Assembly: GCA_007693955.1 (NCBI GenBank)
Contig: RECR01000046.1
Coordinates: 1-44,045 of the forward strand
Reading direction: 5' to 3'
Length of the DNA: 44,045 nucleotides
Source: Gloeocapsa sp. DLM2.Bin57
GTDB lineage: Bacteria; Cyanobacteriota; Cyanobacteriia; Cyanobacteriales; Gloeocapsaceae
Part shown: positions 44,003-44,045 of the stretch, in pieces
Numbering within the stretch: position 1 is the stretch's first letter
Layout: the number at the start of each line of letters is the position of its first letter
Position numbers and translations under genes: made by a program
Notes under the pieces: generated by a model
What the model saw: only the letters and a program-made list of their open reading frames with translations
What the model was told of the DNA's origin: nothing
The model's database searches: none

Positions 44003-44045
44003 CCGTTTTTGAGTGAGGCGATGCCCATCCCCACTTTTTTAATTA
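43932..44045. repeat. Right terminal copy of the 114-bp inverted repeat
   Basis: Reverse complement of bases 1-114 with two differences. It supplies the last 23 codons of the open frame ending at 44002 and then runs to the end of the window through GGCGATGCCCATCCCC. See the left copy for interpretation. Confidence 0.9.

Noticed and set aside
1-44045. The whole window as one large transposon or phage bounded by terminal inverted repeats
   Set aside because: The interior contains uvrA, ssb, acnB, coaBC, rlmN and cimA, with no transposase, integrase, phage structural or conjugation gene.

Overview
The window looks like one contig from a cyanobacterium. The octamer GCGATCGC (HIP1), which is over-represented in many cyanobacterial genomes, recurs throughout. 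Several genes belong to cyanobacteria-typical families: a DUF2555 protein, a DUF2358 protein, an LpxB-related glycosyltransferase and a citramalate synthase. By eye the DNA is moderately AT-rich, which would fit a unicellular or baeocystous lineage, but I cannot place it further. I recognised no rRNA, tRNA, CRISPR array or complete insertion sequence.

Layout. Both ends carry the same 114-base sequence in inverted orientation (112 of 114 identical), so the contig probably stops in two copies of a dispersed repeat. Bases 168-3792 hold hpnA and, 4 nt later, an unusual RND permease without docking subdomains. A TylF-type methyltransferase (minus strand) and uvrA follow; uvrA carries an in-frame 24-base insertion. 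Bases 7544-11914 run in one direction: ssb, a glycosyltransferase, a sugar-phosphate transferase, gmd and fcl. The last four look like part of an exopolysaccharide or LPS route using GDP-fucose. Bases 12161-20601 lie on the minus strand: an NTase-fold fusion protein, a DUF2358 protein, a full-length RND pump, acnB and a second glycosyltransferase. Bases 20801-22829 (plus) hold an esterase, a DUF2555 protein and coaBC, tightly packed.

Bases 22826-30539 are the accessory-looking part. A giant minus-strand gene encodes an active-looking caspase domain, a probable degenerate second caspase-like domain, a STAND NTPase, one membrane segment and 14 WD40 repeats. Three small membrane or secreted proteins follow it on the same strand. 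A divergent gene encodes a protein with a possible helix-turn-helix N-terminus and a DUF4384-like C-terminus. This is the best candidate for a conflict or programmed-cell-death module.

Bases 30529-44045 return to mostly ordinary genes: a cation/proton antiporter with stress-protein domains, a small conserved protein, rlmN, a zinc-ribbon protein, the LpxB-related enzyme, cimA, an acidic protein, and a serine beta-lactamase-fold protein. These are followed by a broken hexapeptide acetyltransferase remnant, a membrane acyltransferase, a cysteine-cluster protein overlapping a phosphoribosyltransferase, and a GAF-GGDEF diguanylate cyclase. The final small gene takes its C-terminus from the terminal repeat.
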